DNA of 64,000 bases from Zerene cesonia (Eukaryota > Arthropoda > Insecta > Lepidoptera > Pieridae). The stretch spans positions 1,116,001-1,180,000 of the forward strand of contig NC_052120.1 of assembly GCF_012273895.1 (NCBI RefSeq), written 5' to 3'. The position numbers and the translations under genes were made by a program. Shown in pieces: positions 47,142 through 57,732 of the stretch (its first letter is position 1; each line of letters begins with the position of its first letter). A model generated the notes under the pieces. It searched no databases. It had not been told where the DNA came from and was given only the letters and a program-made list of their open reading frames with translations.

Positions 47142-47208
47142 ATTACTCACGAACAACACAATTTTAAAGTGATGAGCTCACTTTAAAATTGTGTTGTTCG
47201 TGAGTGAT
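47142..47208. repeat. Near-perfect 31-base-arm palindrome
   Basis: Arms 47142-47172 and 47178-47208 are complementary at 30 of 31 positions around a five-base loop, TGAGC. The ten-base word AATATATTTA flanks it on both sides (47127-47136 and 47219-47228). No match to the other repeat families here. Confidence 0.85.
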
Positions 47209-47524
47209 ATAATTGTGGAATATATTTATACTTTTATCATTTTGACAAACAGAATTCAAATAAATAAAATTGATTACATTTTTTATTAAACATGTTAATT
47301 ATACGATAACTTACTGAATATTTCCACCACCAATCCACTAGTTATTTAGTCGTATCACAAACATTAACAAAAACCTTGACCCTTTAACTTTCCAGTCCAA
47401 TTTTAAATGGGACCATATGAGAAGCACCAGTTTTCAAATAAAAAAAAGAATTAATAAAAATCATTTCCCCCAATAAAAAATATGAGATAACAAACAAAAC
47501 TATACAGTCAAATTCATAACATTT
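47209..47524. other. AT-rich non-coding stretch
   Basis: No gene or recognisable repeat. Confidence 0.5.
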
Positions 47525-47745
47525 TTGAAGTGAAACTTCTTTAGAATCGTTGTGATTTCAAACCTGATGCAACGGAAAAACGACAGGTAAGAGACACATA
47601 TACAAAAATGTGTAGAATATAGCCGACAAAGAATGAGACAGAAATATACATACTATTTTATATATATTCATCTCATTCTATTGTCGATTTACTGAAGTTT
47701 CACTTCTATCGAGTGTAAATCACACACAGACCTTTTTTTTCTGTC
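47525..47745 (-). mobile_element. MITE-like repeat family G, copy 2
   Basis: TTGAAGTGAAACTTCTTTAG at left and CTGAAGTTTCACTTCTATCG at right give the subterminal inverted repeat; the A-rich end with CACACACAGACC lies at the right. Contains GACAGGTAAGAGACAC, a consensus donor word, on the plus strand (47587-47602). Confidence 0.65.
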
Positions 47746-48159
47746 GGTTGAATACACAAGAAATCAAACCGTTTCTTTTAATAATCTTCATATTAACAGT
47801 ACCTAGACATGTAACTAGGTATATATTTATATATAGATAAACATTTAAATATAATACGAAAAGCAAACCAACAAAACAGCTAAACACCCAACAAAAGCGA
47901 TTAATTATAAAATTGTACAAAGCAATGTTTTAGCGAAATTTATGTGTCTGTCCAAATATTATTTCGGACCGGATGTGTCAAGTGGGAACGCGGCCCGGGG
48001 CCACGTGTTTTTTGGCGATTGTAAATTAGATTCTGCGCATACTTTTAACACTTCCTTTGACATTTGCGGAACGCTGTTTAATTTTGTTATATTGTTACAA
48101 TGTTTTCGTAAATCTTGTGGTTAATTATGTGTATACAACACAAATATACCACAACATTA
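47746..48159. other. Non-coding stretch
   Basis: No gene or recognisable repeat. A GC-richer patch (GGAACGCGGCCCGGGGCCAC, 47984-48003) is a local palindrome-like word. Confidence 0.4.
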
Positions 48160-48330
48160 AACGATTAGAATCGCCGTGAAATAGTGGCGGTAGCCTATTT
48201 TTTTTGTATTTCCTTTTTCTTACCCTTCCCAGTCTCTTTGCTCCCGTCGTCAATTCTCTCCTTATCCCTTGTCATTCGAAGTCGGCAATTTATTTGCAGA
48301 ACCCCTTCGCCAATTATGACATAAAAAACC
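48160..48330 (+). repeat. Retroposon family H, copy
   Basis: TTCTTACCCTTCCCAGTCTC, GAAGTCGGCAATTTATTTGC and GCCAATTATGACATAAAAAA. The 3' GGGCGGTGG block is deleted but the A-rich end is kept. Confidence 0.6.
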
Positions 48331-48360
48331 CAAATTTTTGTTTTATATAACTATATCAAA

Positions 48361-48529
48361 TCTGTACTAATATTATAAAGCTAAAGAGTTTGTTTATTTG
48401 TTTGAACGCGCTAATCTCAGGAACTACTAGTCCGATTTGAAAAATTCTTTCAGTGTTAGATACCCCATTTATTGAGGAAGGCTATAGGCTATATATGTAC
48501 CACGGGCGAAGCCGGGGCGGACCGCTAGT
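48361..48529 (+). mobile_element. Helitron family B, full length
   Basis: TCTGTACTAATATTATAAAG at the start, CTAATCTCAGGAACTACTAG inside, and GGGCGAAGCCGGGGCGGACC then GCTAGT at the end. A GGGCGAAGCC pseudo-hairpin precedes the end. Reference copy for family B here. Confidence 0.85.
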
Positions 48530-48544
48530 ATGACATATAGAACA

Positions 48545-48696
48545 ACTAGCTGCACGCCCCGGCTCCGCCCGGGTTGTCATTTATCGTAATTAAAATTATT
48601 TAAACTATCCTCTCTCAAGTTGGATCGAACTGCACATGGTGTGCGAATTTTATTATAATCGGTTAAGTGGTTTAGGAGTCCATTGAGGACAAACAT
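48545..48696 (-). mobile_element. Helitron family J-like, 3' part
   Basis: Plus-strand view ACTAGCTGCACGCCCCGGCT then CCGCCCGGGTTGTCATTTAT, with TTTATTATAATCGGTTAAGT inside. It lies 15 bases from a family B copy of opposite orientation. Confidence 0.55.
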
Positions 48697-49048
48697 TGTG
48701 ACACGAGATTTAAATATATTAAGATTACCGATAGTAATAGCCATTTCAATGTTCACGCCGAAGAAATCACATAAGTGGACTTTTTGTAAAAGTCACAGTT
48801 CCCAAACGCAGATTGCACTCGAATATGTCTGCAAAAAACATACCTATGAAGCGCGCGGCCTGTAGCAGTTCAATGCAGCGCAGCCGACACCGCACTCGTT
48901 TCACTGTTGGTTATGACTGGGACGGATTTGGTTAAAGATTACTTGGACTCTGGGGTATTTCGTTTCAACATATATCATACTTTATTGCTGGGAACATTAC
49001 ATCTTAAATCATGAAGTATTAAGCTATGCAATTAATTTCAATATAAAT
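48697..49048. other. Non-coding stretch
   Basis: Holds a short CpG-bearing patch, 48848-48905 (GAAGCGCGCGGCCTG, CAGCGCAGCCGACACCGCAC). No gene is supported. Confidence 0.4.
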
Positions 49049-49270
49049 AAAAAAAGGTGTGTGCGATTCACACACGATAGAAGTGAAACTTCAGTAAATC
49101 GACAAAAAAATGAGATGTATATATATAAAATATAAAATAGTATATATATTTCTGTCTCATTCTTTGCCGGCTTCATTCTACACATTTTTGTATTTCTGTC
49201 TCTAACCTGTCGTTTTTACCGTTGCATCAGGTTTGAAATCACAACAATTCTAAACAAGTTTCACTTCAAA
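49049..49270 (+). mobile_element. MITE-like repeat family G, copy 3
   Basis: GGTGTGTGCGATTCACACAC, GATAGAAGTGAAACTTCAGT and the end AACAAGTTTCACTTCAAAA. Inner GAGATG/CTCATTC words frame an AT-rich middle that can fold. The donor word of copies 1 and 2 is mutated here (CTAACCTG). Confidence 0.7.
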
Positions 49271-51153
49271 AAACTGAATCACCTTCGAATTGTCGGACCT
49301 TGACTTAATGAAAATAGCTTTAAAATAAGAATAAACTAGCTCAATCAATTCACCCTGTCGAAACTACGGAAGTAACAATTACGGTCGAATACTATAATGA
49401 GACCGTAATTAATTAATCAATTCTATATGTATACATATGTAACATCTCAGTAAATACTCACGTTTCATGCAATAACGCTGAATACAAGGCAAAGCCACAA
49501 AATATAAACAACTGAAACTCTTGTACAATTATGTTTCCTTAATGATTTCTTTATATATTGTGTAATTATAAGTACTTAAATAAATAAAAATATGTATGAC
49601 TAGGACTAGGACTAATCATGAAATAAAAGATTGTGAGGAGAAATCGCTGTAGAGGATAAAAACGAGAACCTTTTGTGCGATTTTGTTTCTTTAACAACCT
49701 ATTTTGTATTTTATTGTGTAATTTTACAGTAAAGCATTCATTATAAATTAGGACCACGATCATTAGGGGCTACATGGGGCCTCAAAGCTTTCAAATCCGT
49801 CCCAGCACGCTCCAATCGCGGGCAGGAATGTAAATTCGTTCTTGTACGTGGGAACCGCTCACATGTACACAAACATGTTTTTTGGGGTGAGGATTTTTTA
49901 ATTACTCGAATGAAGCGTATTTTCCGTGTAAATATTTATGTCGAATTGGACGCACGGATCATGGGACGTGCGTGACTGTAATTGATAAAATTTATTGGAA
50001 TCAAATGCATTTCGTTTATTTTAACCAACTTCCAAAAACTGAAAGGAGGTTCTATGTTCGTCTGTTTGTATTTTTTAACACTACCTATGCAATATAATTA
50101 GGTACAAGCTAAAATTGAATTAGATGTAATTTAGATATATTGTTAATTATCTAAATATAGATTTTTGTACAGATCCATATTCGTATAATAGAGACAGCTT
50201 TTAAAAAAATATTAAATTATAATATTGTAAGATGTTTGACGGCGGTTTATTTAAAAGAAGAGTGAGATTATATTATAAAAAATAGTTAAGATAAATAACG
50301 TTTTATCATAATCCCGTAATCTACATTTAAAAACAAACAAATTGAAAGATTTTATCGAAGTATGTTAGGGGATAAATTAGTAGTCAATTAACTTGCTAAA
50401 TAATATTTTATCAAACATCTTGTATGACAATGTACAATATTTTAAATATTGTACATTTTTTTAAGTTTCAAAGAAATAATAGTTACTATCCGAAATCTAC
50501 GTTCTATATAATAACGAACGAAGAAAGTAAAATCTATTTACATGATCAACCTTACTGGTTCAGCGCCATCTCTGATTTTCTAGAAATTTCTATTAAAACG
50601 TGTACTTTATAGTTTTCAGTAGACACTAGCGACATCTGTACTATTTCAGCAACTACAGACTGACTGAAAGATATACCCGAGGCGCGTCGTAGTCTCGTTG
50701 TGAATTCATAGATGGCGTGAAAATAAATTCTTGTAAAATTTATTTAAAAAAACGAAATGTCAACTTTACCAATCTAAGGAAAATTATTTAAAAATTATAA
50801 ATCAATTATCACGTTTCTTTGCTTTTATTTCCTATTTATCATAAAAACTTTCCTAATAACTTACATATTAGGGTCATTTGAGTTTAAGTATTAATTATTA
50901 ATTAATAAAATATAATTAATGTAAGTGTTAATTATATTTTATATTTATTGTAATAATTAAAATTATTCATATTGAGCGCGCGCAACATATCGATCAAAAT
51001 AATAAAAATAATACATCATAATAACTGGACATGATATATAATGGGAAAAAAATAATATTATAGGTGATGTCAGACTTATAGTAAGACTATTCTTTATCGA
51101 TATACTATACTAAAATTAACAAAGTACGATCGTAGTAGAATATAGATGCTTCG
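49271..51153. other. AT-rich stretch with a family O remnant and a palindrome
   Basis: A family O head, CCAACTTCCAAAAACTGAAA and GGAGGTTC, lies at 50028-50075. A perfect hairpin, arms 50429-50442 and 50444-50457 around one base, is built on AATGTACAATATTT. Otherwise no gene or repeat. Confidence 0.5.
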
Positions 51154-51395
51154 ATGACTGGGGAGCCTCATATCCTCTATCTTCTGGCTCATATCCTTTT
51201 CCTGCCTCTTTTTATTTCGTTCTTTCATTCACCTCAATCCTTTCCTTATATATCCCAATCCATCCCATATCCTCAAAAGCTGTCAATCCATTTGGAGATG
51301 CATAACGCTTCTGCAAATGTTCTTGGGCGGTGGTGGTCACTTACCATCACGCGACCCAGCTCCTTTACCACCTCGAACATAAAACAACCAAGAAC
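51154..51395 (+). repeat. Retroposon family H, tandem copy one
   Basis: Pyrimidine-rich body (CTTTTCCTGCC, CAATCCTTTCCTTATATATC), then CTTCTGCAAATGTTCTTGGG and CGGTGGTGGTCACTTACCAT. Followed at once by a second copy in the same direction. Confidence 0.65.
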
Positions 51396-51404
51396 AACAA
51401 GCGT

Positions 51405-51660
51405 CTACTAACATATCAACCTTTCTATACCTTCGGCCTTGTCCCTTATTCCCAGTCCTTTTCTTTATTCCTCTCATAAATAATTTCTTAATCCCTTCCC
51501 ACTTAAAAGTCGGCAATCTGTTTAAAGAGGAGCAAGGTCTGCTTTTGACCTTACGCCTCTCCAAATGTTCATGGGCGGTGGTAGCGCGGTAAGCGCCCAC
51601 CAGGCGACCCACCAGCTCCATTGCCGACTGTGACATAAAAAAATAAATAAATAAAAGTAA
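51405..51660 (+). repeat. Retroposon family H, tandem copy two with hairpin and A-rich tail
   Basis: Same order as the first copy, with AAGTCGGCAATCTGTTTAAA, then hairpin arms 51526-51539 and 51547-51560 (12 of 14 paired), ATGTTCATGGGCGGTGGTAG and the end GACATAAAAAAATAAATAAA. The tail supports a retroposon. Minus-strand frames across it are spurious. Confidence 0.7.
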
Positions 51661-51873
51661 TAAAATAAGAAGCACAGTAAATGTAGTTCTTTAATGGAGT
51701 AGACGATAGCCGTTGTTTATTTGTTGTTGAGAAATCGTAATGAGGACTTGGGAGTCAAAGGAGTTGGTACAATTCATGGCCTTATGACCTACACATCATT
51801 ATTATAATCTACGAATCGAAAAGTCGTGTTAATTACGCCACTTAAATAAGTTATTTTTACGGTTCTTAGACGT

Positions 51874-52174
51874 CATCATCATCAGCCCTTGTATGTTCCC
51901 ACTGCTTGGACACAGGCCTCCTATGAGGGTTCAGGCCATAATCCACCACGCTGGCCAAGTGCGGGTTGGCAGATGTCACATATCGTCGAATTTTTGATTC
52001 TTGGACATGCCGGTTTCCTCACGATGTTTTCCTTCACCGTTTTAAGCAGTGGTGATGTTATCCACATGTGCAGATAAATTAAAAAATCTATTTATTTCCT
52101 GCACGCTCGCCAGTCTCGAACCCCGACTCATCGATTTTTGAAGTCCGAGGTTCTCACAACTGAGCCACCACTGC
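51874..52174 (-). mobile_element. tRNA-derived SINE family C, full length
   Basis: Full element with a perfect 11-base TSD, TTCTTAGACGT (51863-51873 and 52175-52185), a short (ATC)n tail and an A box. The B box reads GGTTCGAGACT. Confidence 0.92.
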
Positions 52175-52218
52175 TTCTTAGACGTATTAGGGTAGAATAA
52201 GATCTATCTTATTCGTAC

Positions 52219-52309
52219 ATTTATATTTAAGACTATTAAACGGATTTTAAACGTGATTTATTCACTATTTAAACCACGTTTCGATCACTTTACAGCGAGC
52301 GTGGTCACG
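52219..52309 (-). repeat. Repeat family F, one-armed copy
   Basis: TTAAACGGATTTTAAACGTG, TGATTTATTCACTATTTAAA and TTTACAGCGAGCGTGGTCAC then GGGG, in the same direction as 44781-44876. Confidence 0.65.
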
Positions 52310-52429
52310 GGGTTATTCGTACTTGTAAATTAAACGGATTGTAAGAGCGTATTTCTACGCGCATACTTAAAAACTATAGTTAATATTATTTACAGTAACC
52401 GAAACTCAGAACTGATGTACTATTATGGA

Positions 52430-52535
52430 CTACTGGAATACTCAAGTCTCCAACTGTCTTCGTAAATTTCATCAAAATCAGTTCAGTGGTTAAGGCGTGA
52501 GACAGACAGAATAACTGCCGCATAAAGAAAGAATT
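52430..52535 (-). mobile_element. Old Helitron-like fragment
   Basis: AATTTCATCAAAATCAGTTC and AGTGGTTAAGGCGTGAGACA then GACAGA, the middle of a lepidopteran Helitron; both ends are lost. Confidence 0.4.
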
Positions 52536-52645
52536 ACGTAATATTTCTTCGCACGCAAGATAATAAATATCTCAAATACTGAAAAACATCCGTCTACATC
52601 TTATACTCCACCTATTGAAGCTCGTCGGATGCCAAGGCAATCGCA

Positions 52646-52690
52646 GTAACCTATGGCAACCCGTTACCATGGTTACATCTGAACGCCGCC
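52646..52690. promoter_or_regulatory. Paired X-boxes (RFX type) beside a YY1/Pho-like site
   Basis: GTAACCTATGGCAAC (52646-52660) fits GTNRCC-N(0-3)-RGYAAC, and GTTACCATGGTTAC (52663-52676) is a near-palindromic X-box with one weaker base in its right half. GCCGCCATATT (52681-52691) follows, as in YY1/Pho sites. RFX factors use X-boxes, in insects chiefly in genes for sensory cilia. No exon is seen on either side. Confidence 0.4.
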
Positions 52691-52908
52691 ATATTTTATA
52701 ATGAATAAATTGAATACCTTTAACTATTTGCTACGCAACTACTGGAGTGATTTAGGCTTGATGAAGTTATTGTGTGGGTTATTGAATATGTTTGTAAAGA
52801 AATCAATTTGAGTGCGAGTTATTTGAATTTGATTCATATGAGATAGATATTGGAAAAGATCAGTATTGTAGTGCTTTAGGTATTTTTTAATTTATTATTT
52901 ATTTATTG

Positions 52909-53211
52909 ACGTGACAACGTCTTAAATTAGGTTGCGGCTAGGAGTCACTCATGAAAAAGTGTAACGCCCGGTAACGTTACGATGAGTCACCGAACTATGA
53001 TCGGTCCGCCGCGCGCGCAGCACTAGAGAATTAGGCGCATTGAATCGGCGCGTGCTTGTGTCTCTGTCTCTGTCTTTTTAGTAAACAAAATATATTTTCT
53101 ATAGTTAAAATTTGTGCAATTCTTATTTTCATTCAAATCCTTGTTCCTGTTGTGCAATTTAATAATATTCATATCAATAAATATTCTACCGAGAAAAAGA
53201 CGTTGTCACGT
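52909..53211. mobile_element. Inverted-repeat element, about 300 bp, class unknown
   Basis: The perfect 15-base inverted repeat ACGTGACAACGTCTT (52909-52923) and AAGACGTTGTCACGT (53197-53211) bounds it. Inside lie a stem with ACTCAT, GTAACG, CGTTAC and ATGAGT in nested order (52947-52988), a ten-base palindrome GTAACGTTAC (52971-52980), and a GC-rich block with CGCGCGCGCAGC. No TSD or transposase is seen. A MITE is the most likely reading. Confidence 0.55.
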
Positions 53212-54034
53212 AAAATCTTCGCCCGTAAAACCGACTTTACAGGCAATCATTTTTTTTTATATTACAAGATAATATTGGAATAGATTCTCAAATAGACTTG
53301 ACGAATCGATTTGTTTTTTTTTTGGTACCCCAAAAGAAATTTCTAAACTGGAGCGAATCATCAAATTTTTCATACAAAATTCCCTTGCACATGCAGGCGT
53401 AGCCACGGGTCACGCTAGTGATTTATATATAATTGATAGATGTCATATTATGTGTATAATAATTTGTTTTATTTATTTGTAATGTTTTATTGCATAAACT
53501 TAGAAAGAAACAACAAGAATACAATAAACAGAAAAAAGGTACCATTACACCATTAATAAGCTACTCCCCTCTTAACTATATAAGACTATAATAAAATTCA
53601 ATGTCTACTTTACATACAGACATAATAAAACCCCAAAGAATGCTCAAATAAATTATGATTGCGTATACCTCATTTCCGACTTCAAATAAAGCGGGAACAC
53701 ACTAGAAATTTGTAACATAAAATTCAAATAAAGCGAATTTTACATGAATTACACGAGAGCATTCGTGTATAAAGTAAAGAATGATATTGTATGCATTTTG
53801 CATGAGGGCGGTATTATCGGATAGCAAAAGAATTTGAATATTCCGTTACTAACGTTACGTTACGTTACTAAGTGTTCTCGAATCGAGTTTATAGTACATC
53901 GATGTTTCTAGATTTTATGTCGACTAATGGTACATTGCAGTTTATAGTAATTGGTTAAAAAAGCAAAACAAATTACTGTAGTCTTTATTATATAATTGTT
54001 ATAAGTCTATAATGTTTCAAAGTTAAGATGGTAG
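53212..54034. other. AT-rich stretch with a Helitron 3' end
   Basis: GCAGGCGTAGCCACGGGTCA then CGCTAGT (53395-53418) is a plus-strand Helitron 3' end with little element left upstream. A GTTACGTTACGTTAC short repeat lies near 53854-53868. No gene. Confidence 0.45.
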
Positions 54035-54185
54035 CTGTCATCGTTTTTAACACGCTTTTATTAACTACAACTGTATGTTTGATAACTCCTAAAGACTCGA
54101 TTTTGACCCATTTAATTGCACGGATTTAATGCTATCTTTATATATTTATATACCAAGTATATCCTATTACCCTGATAAAGATCGC
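54035..54185 (+). repeat. Interspersed repeat family P, copy 2
   Basis: CACGCTTTTATTAACTACAA, CTGTATGTTTGATAACTCC and CGATTTTGACCCATTTAATT match copy 1 (28636-28800) in order. Confidence 0.5.
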
Positions 54186-54329
54186 CAAGTATAATATTAA
54201 TAAAATGTAAATTATTAAAATTGTTAATTATGAAATATGATAAACTTAAAATAAATTATAGAATTTAAATGTCATATCTATGTAGCTGCAATTACATTTT
54301 ATTGTGTCTAAATTGAACTATTATGTACT

Positions 54330-54462
54330 GTATCGGGAAGACACAGACTCCTGAAACACAGCGAAAGCTATATTAGGAGTCTGGGTTTCATGTTCTATGT
54401 GATTTATAATTTGTTCAATAAATGTTTTATATTTTTATTTATTTATTTTTTTATTATAATCA
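54330..54462 (+). repeat. LINE-type 3' end with stem-loop
   Basis: A stem AGACTCCT/AGGAGTCT spans 54346-54383, followed by GTTCAATAAATG and a TTTATTTATTT tail. The stem-loop, AATAAA and simple tail suggest the 3' UTR of a LINE. Confidence 0.45.
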
Positions 54463-54886
54463 ATACCTAGCGAGCAAATGAGACAATTGAATTGAGTTGA
54501 GCAAAGGGTGTTTATAGTTTTTTTATACTACCATCATTATTCTATGTAATTATTAGTGAATTACGAACGAGAACCCATAGTAGTGGTAATAACAAGCGAA
54601 TATGTAAGCCAATATGTCATCTGAGGCCGTTCCGAACACAAAAGCATTCTTCACTATTATTCGTTCGTTAATATTCAACAAAATTATTCACTAAATTTTT
54701 CCCTTGATGTCCCAAAATCAAATAGCTTTTGTCTGTTCGGGGCTTAATATGAAAAATAAAATATTTGCATTGAAATATATCCGAAATTTTGTTTATTTAT
54801 CATGTAGGTACTGTTTCTAATTGGCGTTGATACATATCGTTCATTGTTCTATTTAAAAACATTAAACGGACAGATATCCTACTAAT

Positions 54887-55087
54887 TCCTACTAGTATTA
54901 TAAATGCGAAAGTTTATAAGGATACGTGTATGTTTGTTGCTCTTTCACGCAAAAACTACTAAACCGATTGCAATGAAATATTGTCCGTAGACAGCTGGTC
55001 AACTGGAATAACATATAGGCAATTTTTTATCCCGATATTCCTACGGGATACGGACTTACGCGGGTGAAGCCACGGGGCGCAGCTAAT
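54887..55087 (+). mobile_element. Helitron family A, near full length
   Basis: TCCTACTAGTATTATAAATG (itself preceded by a second TCCTACTAAT) to GGGGCGCAGCTAAT; the terminal G of CTAGT is mutated to A. The next 24 bases resemble those after the copy at 63600. Confidence 0.85.
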
Positions 55088-55111
55088 TATAACATAATAA
55101 TAGACAGTTAT

Positions 55112-55567
55112 CGCGAATTCATAAGTATCAGAATTTCATGTAAACATTGTGTGTTTCTTTTTATCTTCTCCGTCACAAGTTTTTATATTACTTACCATGG
55201 AACTAAGCTGTTAAAATACTTACGAGATGTAAAGGTACCAAATAACTGATACGAGTTCATTATATTTAAACTACAATTTGGTAATAACAATTATGTAATT
55301 AATGTTACCATAATAGAATTGAGTACAAAAAAATACTAAGAGCGGTTCAAAGGCGTTTTGTTAAAGTCAATTGCATTTATGTGGCTTCAAAACCTTATAA
55401 GATCTGAGCGAATTCAAAACTCTTTCCTCCAACAATCATAAATAGGAACTGAAGTTTTGTTTGGAGCCGAGAGGGATGTTTGATGAAGAATAAATACTTC
55501 AAGATCAGCTATTTATTTATTAATTCTTGTATTGTATGTTTAAATGAAGTATTTGAATACCATTACA
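55112..55567. other. AT-rich non-coding stretch
   Basis: No gene or recognisable repeat. Confidence 0.5.
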
Positions 55568-55579
55568 TTAGTGGAAACA

Positions 55580-55881
55580 AGCAGTGGTGGCTCAGTGGTG
55601 AGAACCTCGGACTTCAAAATCGATAAGTCGGGGTTCGAGACCGGGCGAGCGTGCAGGAAATAAATTGATTTTTCAATTTATCTGCACATGTGAATAACAT
55701 CAGCACTGCTTAAACGGTGAAGGAAACATCGTGAGGAAACCGGCATATCCGAGAATCAAAAGTTCGACGACATGTGACATCTGCCAACCCGCACTTGGCC
55801 AGCGGGGTGGATTATGGCCTGAACCCTCACAGGAGGCCTGTGTCTCAGCAGTGGGAACATATATGGGCTGATGATGAATGA
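55580..55881 (+). mobile_element. tRNA-derived SINE family C, full length
   Basis: Intact A box (TGGCTCAGTGGTGAG) and B box (GGTTCGAGACC) with a perfect 12-base TSD, ATTAGTGGAAAC (55568-55579 and 55882-55893). The tail is short (TGATGATGA). Confidence 0.93.
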
Positions 55882-55893
55882 ATTAGTGGAAAC

Positions 55894-56337
55894 TTGCTAC
55901 AGGTTATTAAATCTGTAATCTTTTGTTGTATCGCACACCGTTTCGAGGATAGTATACTCCTGTCTTGGTCCAGGATGGTCTTCTCATATTCATTATGTTG
56001 TATCTCTGACAACCACATTACATGCCCCGCGTGGAAGACCATCTTGGGCCGAGCCAGTCGCATAATTATTGCTTTTAAGTTTTAGCATTTGAGTTGTAGA
56101 CTGAAATCGCCTTTCCATTTTTTATTAATGAATTCATTTTACGGAAGGTAGTGAACCTTTAATCATGCCTTGCTTAATTGATATATTAAACTCTATTGGA
56201 AATCGAAGCTAGAACCCCGTGGTTGTAATACTTAAATATTATACAAATGAATATACATTGTTTTAAAATATGCTTTTGCTCAGAGGATTCAAGTTTCATA
56301 ACAACAATGATGACTCAAATCATATCCTATCCTAGTA
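55894..56337. other. AT-rich non-coding stretch
   Basis: No gene or recognisable repeat. Confidence 0.5.
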
Positions 56338-56476
56338 TCCTACTAATATTATAAATGTGTGTGTGTGTTTGTTGCTCTTTCGACTAAACTGATTACAATG
56401 AAATTTGGTACGTAGATAGCTGGACAACTGGAATAACATATAGGCAACTTTTTATCCCGATATTCCAACGGGATAC
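56338..56476 (+). mobile_element. Helitron family A, 3' truncated
   Basis: 5' end TCCTACTAATATTATAAATG (after two partial TCCTA copies) to ATTCCAACGGGATAC, where it stops before the hairpin. About 20 bases near the 5' end are missing. Confidence 0.8.
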
Positions 56477-57401
56477 TTAATAATTCGTTTTTTAGAAAAA
56501 CGCCTTCATCACTGAATTTAATAAGCAGCCGATTTGCTGATTAGCAATATAATCAGAGTCAGTGGTCAAACGAACCACTAAAATAAATGGCTCAAAATTC
56601 AAATTTTATAGAATATATGCATCTATCCGTTTCATTACCAGACCCAAAAGTGAATTAATGTGAACGCAGCTTAAGGCAGTAGATCAATACAGTGTGTACG
56701 CGTCTTTAGTGCTGTTGAGTCGCAATTTCCTCCACTTTGTAGCCAACTTCCTGTTGAACATAATATATTTTGAACTGCTTTTAATTGAATGTTCGTTTTA
56801 TGGGATCTAGCTGATATTTTTAATCAACTCGCGATTTATTTTTGATGTAATGTCTTTGTAATTTTGTTTGACGAAATTTTATCATGAATTTTTTTCTTAA
56901 TGGACATAATATACTTTATTACCAGTGTTTAATAATAAAAGTAGTAAAAATCTACATGTTTATTTGCTATTATTTTGTTCATGATAAGATTCAAATGTTC
57001 TCAACTCACATAATTCATTCTTACACAAATTATTATATCTATAACGTTCTACAATTCATGATCAAAAGGAAAAACACACAACTGCAACCCCTATCCACCA
57101 CAGACTATAGCAAATAAAAGTCGCAACTTCAATATCGCCGCTCCATACACGTATATTAATACTCGTCAAGTGTACAAAGGTGTACTCTGTTGCATAAAAA
57201 GCTTTACGTAATCTGTGGTATGTAAAAACACTGTAGCGCTGGGAGCAGGATCATTTGTTATAAGATGACACTCTATTATGTCACCCCACTCTGTGGAAAA
57301 TGTGTAATCTATTTTAACTAGTAACTTATACGCTGGATATTTTTATCGGAATTCAATTATTCGAGATGTAATCTGTTTTGTGTGGTTTAATCTTGAAGGA
57401 A
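56477..57401. other. AT-rich non-coding stretch
   Basis: No gene or recognisable repeat. Confidence 0.5.
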
Positions 57402-57450
57402 AAGCAGTGGTGGCTCAGTGGTGAGGACCTCGGACTTCACAATCGATTCG
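57402..57450 (+). mobile_element. SINE family C, 5' fragment only
   Basis: AGCAGTGGTGGCTCAGTGGT (A box) and CCTCGGACTTCACAATCGAT, then the match ends before the B box. A 3'-truncated SINE is unusual, since retrotransposition truncates 5' ends; later deletion is likely. Confidence 0.7.
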
Positions 57451-57524
57451 TCATTGTCATCATTCATCGATCAGTTGCGTTATTTTAAGCACACATAGGG
57501 ACAAATCGAGAAAATAAACTTTTT

Positions 57525-57732
57525 TTTGTATGTCACTGTCGGCAATGGAGCTGGTGGGACGCCTGATGGTAAGCGCTACCACCGCCCATGAACATTTGGA
57601 GAGGCGTAAGGTCCATTGCAGACCTTACGCCTCTACAAATGGATTGCCGACATTAAATTGGGAAGGGATTAAGAAAGGATTGCCGACAGGAAAGGACTGG
57701 GAAGGGCAAGGAAAAGGATATGGGCTGCTATA
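57525..57732 (-). repeat. Retroposon family H with perfect hairpin
   Basis: Minus-strand sense. GGCAATGGAGCTGGTGGGAC, AAGCGCTACCACCGCCCATG, then perfect arms AGAGGCGTAAGGTC/GACCTTACGCCTCT (57600-57613 and 57621-57634) around seven bases, and GGGAAGGGCAAGGAAAAGGA. It matches 51405-51660, which has the same hairpin with two mismatches. Confidence 0.7.

Noticed and set aside
51337..51675. 112-codon frame on the minus strand, and a related plus-strand frame at 57530-57733
   Set aside because: Both run across family H retroposon copies and their hairpin; no known domain.
51889..52077. Open frame of about 60 codons, with a similar one on the minus strand at 25829-26074
   Set aside because: Both are antisense frames inside SINE family C copies. 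Their likeness reflects repeat identity, not protein homology.
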